Positions 17,072 through 24,799 of a DNA stretch of 33,548 nucleotides are shown in pieces. The DNA comes from an uncultured Pelagibacteraceae bacterium. GTDB taxonomy: Bacteria > Pseudomonadota > Alphaproteobacteria > Pelagibacterales > Pelagibacteraceae. The notes beneath the pieces were generated by a model. That model did no database searches, had not been told where the DNA came from, and was given only the letters and a program-made list of their open reading frames with translations. Position 1 is the first letter of the stretch, and the number at the start of each line of letters is the position of its first letter. A program made the position numbers and the translations under genes. Location of the stretch: NCBI GenBank assembly GCA_902624515.1, contig CACNYE010000007.1, forward strand, positions 1 through 33,548, written 5' to 3'.

Positions 17072-17145
17072 TGGCTGGGGCGCTAGGATTCGAACCTAGG
17101 ATGCAGGTACCAAAAACCCGTGCCTTACCGCTTGGCTACGCCCCA
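17072..17145 (-). tRNA. trnQ: tRNA-Gln (anticodon TTG), CCA encoded
   Basis: The minus strand folds into a complete 74-nt cloverleaf: acceptor TGGGGCG/CGCCCCA, D-arm GCC..GGC with AAGCGGTAA loop, anticodon stem CGGGT/ACCTG with loop TTTTGGT (anticodon TTG, reads CAA), a 4-base variable loop, and T-arm CTAGG-TTCGAAT-CCTAG. Discriminator G, and CCA is encoded (17074-17072). The starting U and general sequence match bacterial tRNA-Gln. It lies between ispE and cca on the same strand. Confidence 0.97.
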
Positions 17146-17177
17146 ATAATAAATTCGTATAACATAAAAAATAAAAT

Positions 17178-18023
17178 TTATATAGTTTTTGAACTGATAC
17201 ACCAATATTTTTTATGGTCTTTATTAAACTGTTTTTGGGCCATATCACATTGCCTTTTTGTTGCATAGTAAGCAATAAAAGTAGACCCAGATCCTGTCAT
17301 TCTTACAAAGATTGGTTCTTCTTTTAAATTTTTAAGATAAAACTTTATTTTACTCAATGCTGGATACTTCTTTAAGGCAATTTTTTCCAATGAATTATTT
17401 GTTTTTCTCAAAAAATCTAGGTCAAACATTTTTTTTTGAGGATTGTAAAATTTAGCTTTATCGAATTTTTTAACATGCGAATATATTTCTCTTGTAGAAC
17501 AACCAAACTTGGGTTTAACGATCAACGTAAATAACCTTTTACATTTTTTATATCTTTTGATTTTTTTTTTGGAGGTTAAAATAGAATTTGTTGAATCCAA
17601 TCCTAATATCACATCTGAGCCAATATATTCGGCAATTTCTGATATTTGTTTTGTATTCAACTTGATAATTTTTTTTTTTATAAAATACTTTAAGATATTT
17701 GCTGCATTCATCGAACCACCACCCATGCCAGCTTTTTGTGGAATATTTTTGGTTATTTTTATTAAATATTTTTGATTAATTAATTTTTTTTTCTCTAAAA
17801 AATCAAATAATTTTGAAACTGTATTTTTTGAATTAATGTTTTTTGAAAATTTTCCATTAAATAAGATACGATTATTCTTTGATCTTATCTTTTTTATTAA
17901 AATTAAATCGTGATGTTCAATAAATGCTACTAGACTCTCTATTTTATGTAACTTTTTAGATTTTCCTACAACATTTAAAGCTAAATTTATTTTAGCATTT
18001 GATTTTATCTTTGCAAAACTCAT
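17178..18023 (-). CDS. ispE: 4-diphosphocytidyl-2-C-methyl-D-erythritol kinase
   Basis: A 281-residue GHMP-family kinase of the MEP isoprenoid pathway, phosphorylating CDP-methylerythritol. The N-terminus SNAKINLALNVVGK and the ATP-binding glycine-rich motif KNIPQKAGMGGGSMNAANIL (about residues 89-108) are typical, as are the IGSDV segment and the C-terminal FVRMTGSGSTFIAYY. This pathway supplies the prenyl precursors used by the crt genes at the end of the window and by the ubiquinone pathway. It lies 3 bases after the TPR gene, so the two are coupled; in alphaproteobacteria ispE often follows a TPR gene. Confidence 0.94.
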   Translation of the reverse strand: MSFAKIKSNAKINLALNVVGKSKKLHKIESLVAFIEHHDLILIKKIRSKNNRILFNGKFSKNINSKNTVSKLFDFLEKKKLINQKYLIKITKNIPQKAGMGGGSMNAANILKYFIKKKIIKLNTKQISEIAEYIGSDVILGLDSTNSILTSKKKIKRYKKCKRLFTLIVKPKFGCSTREIYSHVKKFDKAKFYNPQKKMFDLDFLRKTNNSLEKIALKKYPALSKIKFYLKNLKEEPIFVRMTGSGSTFIAYYATKRQCDMAQKQFNKDHKKYWCISSKTI

Positions 18024-18026
18024 TCT

Positions 18027-19709
18027 CTAAGAACTTTTGGGACCCTTGATTAATTTATTATATATATTTTCAATCAACTTTTTTTCGACATCATCCATCT
18101 TAAGAACGTTTTTCCAAAAATATCTTGCTTGAATTTTTCGATCTAATTTCCATAAAATATCACCATAATGATCATTGACTATAGGATCATATGGCATCAT
18201 TTCCACTGCACGCTTTAAATATTTTTCTGCTTCTTTATAATCATCTATTAAGTAATAAGCCCACCCTATAGAATCAATTATATATGGATCATCATTTTCT
18301 GCTTCGTAAGCTGTTTTTAACATTTCCATGGCCTCTTCAATTTTATAATCTCTTTCTAACCATGAGTAAGCTAAATAGTTTAAAACATAAGCATCCTCAG
18401 GATTAATTCTTAAAGATTCAAGTAAATCTTTGTCTGCATTAAAAAAATCCCCACTTCTTTCATAACTGCCACCCCTTCTATAAAGAAGATCCGATTTAAT
18501 TTTTGAGTTTTCACCTAAATTTTCAATGACTTTTGAATAATACTTTATAGCAGTCTTATAATCTTTTGATCTTTTATAAAAATTAGCTAAATCAAAAATC
18601 ATTTTATTATTAGGTTCTTTAATTTTTTTGAATTCAGAAACAATAAATTTAAGTGACTCTTTTTTATTTTTTTGAATTAACATAATTTCAGCTTCTTTTT
18701 TTTTTCTATTCCAATAATAAAAATTATCTTCTTTTTTAAAATTTTTTAAAATTTTTTTTGCATTCTCATAATCTTTATCGTAATAATAGTTTTCTACTAC
18801 CAAAGAAAAGTTATAAATAAATTTTGAATTTAAAAAATTCGATAAATATAGAAAAAAATTTGATCTCTCAAAATTATCTTGAGAAGAATAAAGATTTGAA
18901 ATTAAAAATAAAAACTCACTTAAAATGTGGTTATGATTTTTACATGAGAAAACTTGATTAAATTTTTCAAAATTTTCATTTTTAATCCAACTTTTCCCCT
19001 GAGACAAAAGCAGAGTTGAATTAATATAATCGATATCATTTATTAATATCTTAGCTTTCTCAAATTTTTTATTTTTAATTAAATGACTTAAATAAAAAAA
19101 AATATATCTTGAATAATCAGCTTCATTTTTATTTATCAAATTCAAAAAATAATTTTCCGTTTTTAAATCACCTAAATAACATCTCTGAAATGTCTCTGCT
19201 ATTAAAGACAAATTTCCAAAATTTTTTTTATTATCAATTATTTTTTTTTCCTTAAAAACAAAGTTAAATTGTTTCAAAGTTTCTAATATAGCCGAATTGA
19301 ATCTATTATTTTCTAAAAAATTAGACGCTTTTTCTAAATATAATTCAACCTCATCAAATTTATTATTTTTAAAATTATCTAAAATTAATAATAAATAAGC
19401 ATCAAAAAAATCAGTATTTGATCCTCTTAAATTATTTCTAACGACGTTTATGGCTTTAGAAATTTTATTTTCTAAAACTAAAGTTATTACATAACTCTCT
19501 AAAAAAGTGTCATGTTGTTTAAGTAAAATTTTGGATGATTCAAAAAATTCTAGTGAATCTGAATTATGTCTGTTTTCAAACGCAACTATACCTGAAAAAT
19601 AATTAGAAAAAATTTTTGAATTAAAATTATCAAAACTAATATTTTTAGAATATAAGGGAGTTTGATATAGTAAAATAATAAAAACAATTTTTATAAATTT
19701 ATCAAACAT
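18027..19709 (-). CDS. Exported tetratricopeptide-repeat protein
   Basis: A 560-residue protein with an N-terminal signal-like segment (FIKIVFIILLYQTPLYS, about residues 5-21), placing it in the periplasm or membrane. Clear TPR units occupy the C-terminal third, for example KDYKTAIKYYSKVIENLG, GDFFNADKDLLESLRINPED, and DDYKEAEKYLKRAVEMMPYDP, with shorter degenerate helical repeats before them. The end (HYGDILWKLDRKIQARYFWKNVL) matches the alphaproteobacterial TPR protein that precedes ispE. TPR arrays mediate protein-protein contacts; no catalytic domain is visible and the partner is unknown. Its ATG is only 11 bases from the divergent UDG-like gene. Confidence 0.85.
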   Translation of the reverse strand: MFDKFIKIVFIILLYQTPLYSKNISFDNFNSKIFSNYFSGIVAFENRHNSDSLEFFESSKILLKQHDTFLESYVITLVLENKISKAINVVRNNLRGSNTDFFDAYLLLILDNFKNNKFDEVELYLEKASNFLENNRFNSAILETLKQFNFVFKEKKIIDNKKNFGNLSLIAETFQRCYLGDLKTENYFLNLINKNEADYSRYIFFYLSHLIKNKKFEKAKILINDIDYINSTLLLSQGKSWIKNENFEKFNQVFSCKNHNHILSEFLFLISNLYSSQDNFERSNFFLYLSNFLNSKFIYNFSLVVENYYYDKDYENAKKILKNFKKEDNFYYWNRKKKEAEIMLIQKNKKESLKFIVSEFKKIKEPNNKMIFDLANFYKRSKDYKTAIKYYSKVIENLGENSKIKSDLLYRRGGSYERSGDFFNADKDLLESLRINPEDAYVLNYLAYSWLERDYKIEEAMEMLKTAYEAENDDPYIIDSIGWAYYLIDDYKEAEKYLKRAVEMMPYDPIVNDHYGDILWKLDRKIQARYFWKNVLKMDDVEKKLIENIYNKLIKGPKSS

Positions 19710-19720
19710 AAATACACTTT

Positions 19721-20440
19721 ATGTCTAAAAAAGAATTAAATCAAAATGACAAAATTAAACTAGACTTAATTGATACGTTTGAACCCGATTTTATTTTTAA
19801 TGATAAACCAATAAATAGATTTAAAATCAATAATTCCAATAATACCAAAAATATTCTTGATAAGGCTGAAAAATTATCTGAGTTAAAAAAAATAATTAAT
19901 TCAATTGAAAGTTGTGATTTAAAAAATAATTCTAAAAATTTGGTCCTTGGTGATGGAAATGCAAATAGTCCGTTAATGTTTATTGGTGAGGCTCCAGGAG
20001 CTGAAGAAGACTTATCATGTTTAGCTTTTCAAGGAGAAGTTGGTAAACTTTTAAAAAAAATGTTGATTGCAATAAACATTAAAATTGACGATGTATATTT
20101 AACTTACTCTGTAAATTTTCGTCCACCCAATGATAGAAAACCAACAACCCAAGAAATTAAACGATATTCCAAATTCTTAAAAGAACATATTGCTATAATA
20201 AATCCTAAAATTATTATTTTAATGGGAAGTACAGCTATGGAGTCTCTTACAGGAATAAACAATAAAATTTCAAGCGAAAGAGGAGATTGGAAGGAGATAA
20301 TTATAAATGATAAAAATTATCCTATTATGATAACATTTAGCCCTTCATATTTAATTAGATTTCCAGAAAATAAAAAATATTCTTGGGAGGATTTAAAAAA
20401 AATCAGACAAAAAATTAAAGATCTTAATATAAAAGTTTAA
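19721..20440 (+). CDS. Uracil-DNA glycosylase family 4/5-like protein
   Basis: A 239-residue member of the uracil-DNA glycosylase superfamily. Family blocks are LVLGDGNANSPLMFIGEAPGAEED (active-site motif 1), VGKLLKKMLIAI, NFRPPNDRKPTTQEI, IIILMGSTAMESL, and TFSPSYLIRFP (motif 2). The usual motif 2 is HPxYLLR; here the His is Ser. The block usually reading PFVGRAG is AFQGEVG. Only one Cys (in ESCDLKN) remains near where family 4 enzymes place the first Fe-S ligands. An N-terminal extension of ~60 residues is uninformative. It may be an active divergent enzyme or a DNA-binding relative. The stop overlaps the rnhB ATG by one base. Confidence 0.8.
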   Translation: MSKKELNQNDKIKLDLIDTFEPDFIFNDKPINRFKINNSNNTKNILDKAEKLSELKKIINSIESCDLKNNSKNLVLGDGNANSPLMFIGEAPGAEEDLSCLAFQGEVGKLLKKMLIAINIKIDDVYLTYSVNFRPPNDRKPTTQEIKRYSKFLKEHIAIINPKIIILMGSTAMESLTGINNKISSERGDWKEIIINDKNYPIMITFSPSYLIRFPENKKYSWEDLKKIRQKIKDLNIKV

Positions 20441-21045
20441 TGAAAATTGTTGCTGGAGTTGATGAAGTTGGAAGAGGTAGCTTGATAGGACCTGTATATG
20501 CCGCTGCAGTAATATTAAATAAGTCAATAGACAAAAAAATATTGAGAGATTCAAAAAAATTATCGAAAACTAGACGAGAAACTTTAGCAAAATATATAAA
20601 AAAAAACTCTATGTGGGCCATAGGTAAAGCTTCAGTCAGAGAAATTGAAAAAATAAATATATTTCATGCAAGTATGCTTGCTATGAAAAGAGCAATTATT
20701 AAATTAAAAAAAAAACCTTCTCTAATATTAATAGATGGAAACAAATCTCCAAATATTAAGAATTATAATTTTACTTGTGTTATTAAAGGTGATCAAAAAA
20801 TACCGTCAATCTCAGCAGCTTCTATAATTGCAAAAGTTACACGTGATAAAATAATATCTAATCTTGGAAAGAAATTTGGAGGTTATTATTGGGATAAAAA
20901 TTGTGGTTATGGAACTAAAGAACATTTGAAAGCTATTAAAAATTTAGGTATTACATCCCATCACAGGAAAACTTTTTCACCAATTAATAAAATTAAAAAG
21001 GTTTCACGTAGAAACACAATATCTAGTTATCTCAAAAAATTCTAA
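20440..21045 (+). CDS. rnhB: Ribonuclease HII
   Basis: A 201-residue nuclease that cuts RNA in RNA:DNA hybrids and starts removal of single ribonucleotides from DNA. The catalytic DEDD residues are visible: GVDEVGRGSLIGPVYAAAV (Asp and Glu), LILIDGNK (Asp), and the later Asp in SIIAKVTRDK. The specificity GRG motif is intact, and GYGTKEHLKAI followed by SHHRKTFSPI is typical of the C-terminal region. Length is normal. Coupled to the UDG-like gene. ccrM follows after 75 bases; rnhB next to ccrM is a conserved alphaproteobacterial pair. Confidence 0.97.
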   Translation: MKIVAGVDEVGRGSLIGPVYAAAVILNKSIDKKILRDSKKLSKTRRETLAKYIKKNSMWAIGKASVREIEKINIFHASMLAMKRAIIKLKKKPSLILIDGNKSPNIKNYNFTCVIKGDQKIPSISAASIIAKVTRDKIISNLGKKFGGYYWDKNCGYGTKEHLKAIKNLGITSHHRKTFSPINKIKKVSRRNTISSYLKKF

Positions 21046-21053
21046 CACAAATC

Positions 21054-21102
21054 GATTCTAAATAATTCAATCGTAGGTTGACCCATGAATCTTTTTGGAG
21101 TC
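21054..21102. promoter_or_regulatory. Cluster of three GANTC methylation sites upstream of ccrM
   Basis: GATTC (21054-21058), GAATC (21087-21091) and GAGTC (21098-21102), all matching GANTC, the recognition site expected for CcrM. The starts are 33 and 11 bases apart, close to whole helical turns. At this base composition about one site per ~360 bases is expected, so three within 49 bases is notable. Confidence 0.6.
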
Positions 21103-21106
21103 TAAT
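21078..21106 (+). promoter_or_regulatory. Putative sigma70 promoter of ccrM
   Basis: TTGACC (21078-21083, 5/6), a 17-base spacer and TCTAAT (21101-21106, 5/6). This is one of the best promoter matches in the window. The transcript would start near 21113, leaving a leader of about 8 bases before the ATG at 21121. One GANTC lies in the spacer and another overlaps the first two bases of the -10 box. Confidence 0.65.
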
Positions 21107-21120
21107 TTATTTTTAGAAAA

Positions 21121-22200
21121 ATGAATTTAGATTTAAAAAATAAATTAATTAATGGAGATAGTTTAAAGGAATTGAAAAAAATACCTGATGAGACTTTTGA
21201 TTTAATTTTTGCTGACCCTCCCTACAACCTACAATTAAAAAGCGAATTAACAAGACCAGACAGATCTAAGGTTAGTGCGGTAAATGACAAATGGGATCAA
21301 TTTGAAAATTTTAAAAAGTATGACGAGTTTACTTATTCATGGTTAACTGAATGTAAAAGAATTATAAAAAAAGATGGAGCTATTTGGGTAATCGGTAGTT
21401 ATCATAATATTTTCAGAGTTGGTACGGCAATTCAAAATTTAGGTTTTTGGATTTTAAATGATGTCATTTGGAATAAAAAAAACCCCATGCCAAATTTCAG
21501 AGGTACACGTTTTACAAATGCTCATGAAACATTAATTTGGGCATCAAAAACTGAAAAATCAAAATATACATTCAACTATCAATCTTTAAAATGCTTGAAT
21601 GATGATCTTCAAATGAGATCTAACTGGGAATTACCAATTTGTAATGGCTCAGAGAGACTTAAAAAGAACGGTAAAAAAGTACATTCTACACAAAAACCAG
21701 AGGCTCTACTTCACAGAATTTTATTAGCAACCTCAAATAAAGATGATTTAGTTTTAGATCCTTTTTTAGGATCTGGGACTTCAGCAACAGTTGCTAAAAA
21801 ATTAGGGAGAAATTATTACGGAATTGAAAAAGAAAAAACCTATTTTAAAGCTGCAGAACAAAGAGTAAAAAAAACAATACCTATAGAGGACGATTATTTA
21901 GATACTCTTCAGAACAATAGATCTAAACCAAGAATACCTTTTGGCTCATTAGTTGAAATAGGAATTATTAAACCAGGTACCACTATTTTTGATAATAAGA
22001 GGAAAATTAGTGCAAAAATAATGGCTGACGGCAGTATCAAGCATGCTCAAACTGAAGGATCTATACATAAAGTAGCCGCTACAATCTTAGGTACAGAAAG
22101 CTGTAACGGATGGACTTATTGGTATTGTAAATTAGGTAGTTCTTTTGTGCCAATAGATAATTTAAGACAAAAATTCCTCGTTGATAAAAATTATCTATAA
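21121..22200 (+). CDS. ccrM: CcrM-type cell-cycle DNA adenine methyltransferase (GANTC)
   Basis: A 359-residue beta-class N6-adenine methyltransferase. The catalytic motif IV is ADPPYNLQL (residues 31-39), and the SAM-binding motif I is [25 protein letters not shown] (about 212-236), giving the beta order with the target-recognition region between them. The C-terminal ~85 residues (from [17 protein letters not shown] to IDNLRQKF) are the RAMA domain characteristic of CcrM and absent from short HinfI-type enzymes. It is solitary: no endonuclease gene is near, so a cell-cycle role is more likely than restriction-modification. GANTC specificity is inferred from family. Convergent with the FAD monooxygenase, overlapping by 10 bases. 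Confidence 0.93.
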   Translation: MNLDLKNKLINGDSLKELKKIPDETFDLIFADPPYNLQLKSELTRPDRSKVSAVNDKWDQFENFKKYDEFTYSWLTECKRIIKKDGAIWVIGSYHNIFRVGTAIQNLGFWILNDVIWNKKNPMPNFRGTRFTNAHETLIWASKTEKSKYTFNYQSLKCLNDDLQMRSNWELPICNGSERLKKNGKKVHSTQKPEALLHRILLATSNKDDLVLDPFLGSGTSATVAKKLGRNYYGIEKEKTYFKAAEQRVKKTIPIEDDYLDTLQNNRSKPRIPFGSLVEIGIIKPGTTIFDNKRKISAKIMADGSIKHAQTEGSIHKVAATILGTESCNGWTYWYCKLGSSFVPIDNLRQKFLVDKNYL

Positions 22201-23330
22201 ATTTTACCAAGATAACTTTCTAAAAACCTTTTATTTTTAACCAATTTTTTTAAAAAAATGTTTCTTAAGAACGTAATTAATGGATTAGATAAATGGAATG
22301 CAAATTGATTAAATTTTGATCTGTTATTAACCATTCTAATTTTACTAACTCTATTTTTAAAAAAACTATTTTCTGTTTTGTTTTCTATACTTTTAAATAA
22401 TTCATAAGCACCCTCTATAGACTGTGATGCACCCTGGGCAAATGATGGGGGAAAGGCAAAAAGAGCATCACCTATAAAATGAACATTTTCATTTTTTAAT
22501 TTAAAAAAATTATTGCTGATAAATACCGGGAATATCTTTAATTGCTTAATTTCATCTAAAAATTCTCTCATTTCTAATGGAATATTATCTAAAATTTTGT
22601 TGATAAAATTATCATCATTGAATAACAAATGGTTTTTTTGTTCATTAATTGACAGCTCATATTTTAATATCGCTATAAAATTTAAATCTCCATTAGGATT
22701 TACAGGATAAATTACCTGATGAAAATCAGGACCTAAAAACAACGAAATATTCTTACAATCAATTTTTTGAGAATTGGGTATCGTGCCTCTTATAGCCAAC
22801 ATTTTATTGAACATTGGTTGAGTTTGATTATTTGAGATAAGACTTTTACTTTTTGAAAAAACTCCATCTGAAATTATCAAATAATCGCATTCAAAAATTT
22901 CATTGTTTTCAAAATTAAGTTTAATCTTTTTATTTTCTTGATCTATTTTCGAAATATTGTGATTGGTTTTAATTGAGTCCTCTAAACCCACCTTTAAAAA
23001 ATTGACCAAATCAGACCTTTTCAAAGTTGTATATTTGCATTCTTGTGAATTAAATTTTGAAATATCCAAATCACAAATCTTATTAGAGCTTTTAATAGAA
23101 TAAAAATTTATTTTATTTGGATTAAATTTTTTATCATCTTTAAATTTATTAAATCCAATTTGATTCAAAAGCTTAACGCTATTCACTGATAACTGAATTC
23201 CATAACCTTCATCTAAATCAATCGCATCGTTTTTTTCAAAAACTGTAATTTGATAATTTGAATTTCTTTTAAATAAATTAGCAATGTATAGTCCTGAAAT
23301 ACCTGCTCCAATAATACCAACTTTTTTCAT
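22191..23330 (-). CDS. FAD-dependent monooxygenase (group A flavoprotein hydroxylase family)
   Basis: A 379-residue flavoprotein. The N-terminal Rossmann fold has [16 protein letters not shown] followed by the acidic strand end VFEKND; the conserved middle DG motif is [15 protein letters not shown]; the second FAD motif is [30 protein letters not shown]. This is the salicylate hydroxylase/UbiH/zeaxanthin epoxidase superfamily. The substrate is not evident: aromatic ring hydroxylation, ubiquinone hydroxylation and a lipid or carotenoid substrate are all possible. No membrane segment is clear. Its ATG overlaps the mutY stop (TAATG), so it is translated with mutY. Confidence 0.82.
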   Translation of the reverse strand: MKKVGIIGAGISGLYIANLFKRNSNYQITVFEKNDAIDLDEGYGIQLSVNSVKLLNQIGFNKFKDDKKFNPNKINFYSIKSSNKICDLDISKFNSQECKYTTLKRSDLVNFLKVGLEDSIKTNHNISKIDQENKKIKLNFENNEIFECDYLIISDGVFSKSKSLISNNQTQPMFNKMLAIRGTIPNSQKIDCKNISLFLGPDFHQVIYPVNPNGDLNFIAILKYELSINEQKNHLLFNDDNFINKILDNIPLEMREFLDEIKQLKIFPVFISNNFFKLKNENVHFIGDALFAFPPSFAQGASQSIEGAYELFKSIENKTENSFFKNRVSKIRMVNNRSKFNQFAFHLSNPLITFLRNIFLKKLVKNKRFLESYLGKIYR

Positions 23331-24310
23331 TAATTTTTCTCTAAATATTGAACTACTTTTTTTGTAAATGAAGGTAACATATAACTATCTAATTTTTTTC
23401 TATCAAACCAATAAGAAGAAGGAAATTTATGATTATCCTTAGAATATTGAATCTTTATATTCATATTCATATTTGACATCTTAAAATTCAAATTTTGATT
23501 AAAATTTTTAGGATTAGATAATTCTTCCATCGGAAAAATAGATAAATTTTTTAGAAAATTAAATTTAGTGTTTTTAATTAATAAATATTTTTGATCCTTT
23601 TTATAAACTTTAAGGACAAAATATTTTTCCCTATTTTTCTTAGTATTTTTAGTTAAAGTAAAATCTTTCTTTCTATAAGATTTACAATTTTTTCTAATTG
23701 GACACTGACCACATATTGGATTACTTGGTCTACATATCAATGCTCCCAATTCCATTAATGCTTGAGCATAATCACTTGATCTTAAAGTAGTTCCAAATAT
23801 TATTTTTTTTTTAATAAGATTATCTTTTTCAATTTCTTTTTCTTTCTTTAAATAAAGGTATCTTTTTAAAACTCTTTCTATATTTCCATCTAGTGGAATA
23901 TAGGGTTTGTTAAAAGCAATAGCTAAAATTGCATTTGCAGTATAATTTCCTACACCAGGGAGGGTTAATAAATCTTCAGAATTGATAGGCAATTTTCCAT
24001 TAAAATTTTTAATTATTGCTCGCGCAGTTTTTTTTAGATTTCTTGCTCTAGAGTAATATCCTAAACCTTCCCAAAGTTTTATTAGTTTTTTCTCATTAAC
24101 TTTTGCAAGAGAATCTATAGAAGGTAAATCTTTTATAAATTTGTTAAAAAAAGGTATTACAGTTGTAACTTGAGTTTGTTGCAACATAAACTCACTTACT
24201 AATGTATAATATTGTTTCCTTTTCAAGGAAACTTTCTTTCTCCATGGTAAAGATCTTTTATTTAAATCATACCATTTAAGAACTTTTTTTGTTATTATCT
24301 TTTCTTTCAT
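23330..24310 (-). CDS. mutY: A/G-specific adenine DNA glycosylase
   Basis: A 326-residue base-excision enzyme that removes adenine opposite 8-oxoguanine. The start LKWYDLNKRSLPWRK is typical; catalytic Glu40 is in SEFMLQQTQVTTV; the HhH motif is LPGVGNYTANAILA; catalytic Asp141 is in YIPLDGNIERVL. The [4Fe-4S] cluster ligands C193, C200, C203 and C209 have the exact C-x6-C-x2-C-x5-C spacing. The C-terminal ~100 residues form the NUDIX-like 8-oxoG recognition domain, ending SSYWFDRKKLDSYMLPSFTKKVV. I chose ATG 24310 (MKEKII) because it aligns with other MutY N-termini. A longer frame to 24355 would add 15 residues inside the opposite gene. Confidence 0.95.
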   Translation of the reverse strand: MKEKIITKKVLKWYDLNKRSLPWRKKVSLKRKQYYTLVSEFMLQQTQVTTVIPFFNKFIKDLPSIDSLAKVNEKKLIKLWEGLGYYSRARNLKKTARAIIKNFNGKLPINSEDLLTLPGVGNYTANAILAIAFNKPYIPLDGNIERVLKRYLYLKKEKEIEKDNLIKKKIIFGTTLRSSDYAQALMELGALICRPSNPICGQCPIRKNCKSYRKKDFTLTKNTKKNREKYFVLKVYKKDQKYLLIKNTKFNFLKNLSIFPMEELSNPKNFNQNLNFKMSNMNMNIKIQYSKDNHKFPSSYWFDRKKLDSYMLPSFTKKVVQYLEKN

Positions 24311-24799
24311 ATGCAATATAAAAATAATACTAAGCAGAGATTTAGTACCATTCAAGGTTTAAGATCCTTAAAAGACACTTTGCCAAAAAATATTAAAAAA
24401 ATAATAAATAACAGAGGTCAAGTTTATTCAGAAACATTGAATAACTGGAAAATTATAGCAGGAGAGAGTCTTTTTAAAGTTTGCTACCCAAAATCATTTA
24501 AGAACTCAAATAAATTTGGAGTAAGTACTTTATTAATAATGGTAAAAAGAGGTCATGAGGTAGATTTAGAATATTCCAAAAAAGAAATTATGGACAGAAT
24601 GAATAATTTTTTTGGAAAGACAGTAGTAGAAAAAATAAAATTTACTAGTTTTGAAGATGATCAAAAAATTTCTGAAAATTTAAAATCACTCAAGACCAAT
24701 GTAACAAAAAATGAATATCAAAAAAAAATCTTTGATGTTAAAAATGAAAAAATAAAAAAATCATTAATTGAATTAACAAAGGTATTTAGAGAAAAATGA
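24311..24799 (+). CDS. dciA: DUF721 protein, DciA-like
   Basis: A 162-residue DUF721 protein. The N-terminal half has the family pattern (LKDTLPKNIKKIINNRGQVYSETLNNWKIIAGESLFKVCYPKSFK, then STLLIMVKRGHEVDLEYSKKEIMDRMNNFFGKTVVEKIKF), a small KH-like fold. The C-terminal ~50 residues are charged and probably disordered. DciA proteins are the widespread bacterial factors that load or operate the DnaB replicative helicase; alphaproteobacterial DUF721 proteins are commonly placed in this group. The mutY-DUF721-dsbA-smc order is conserved in the class. The ATG directly abuts the mutY ATG on the other strand, and the stop overlaps the next ATG by 4 bases. Confidence 0.72.
   Translation: MQYKNNTKQRFSTIQGLRSLKDTLPKNIKKIINNRGQVYSETLNNWKIIAGESLFKVCYPKSFKNSNKFGVSTLLIMVKRGHEVDLEYSKKEIMDRMNNFFGKTVVEKIKFTSFEDDQKISENLKSLKTNVTKNEYQKKIFDVKNEKIKKSLIELTKVFREK

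Noticed and set aside
17071..17268. Plus-strand 65-codon frame beginning MAGALGFEPRM
   Set aside because: It is the antisense of tRNA-Gln. The GFEPR...LPLGYAP pattern is a well-known false protein produced by reading across tRNA genes.
21121..22200. Restriction-modification system
   Set aside because: No endonuclease or specificity gene is near, and the enzyme has the C-terminal domain of solitary CcrM in its conserved rnhB-ccrM place.
24311..24355. Longer mutY start adding 15 residues
   Set aside because: The extra residues have no match to MutY N-termini and would overlap the first codons of the divergent DUF721 gene. The ATG at 24310 aligns with the family.
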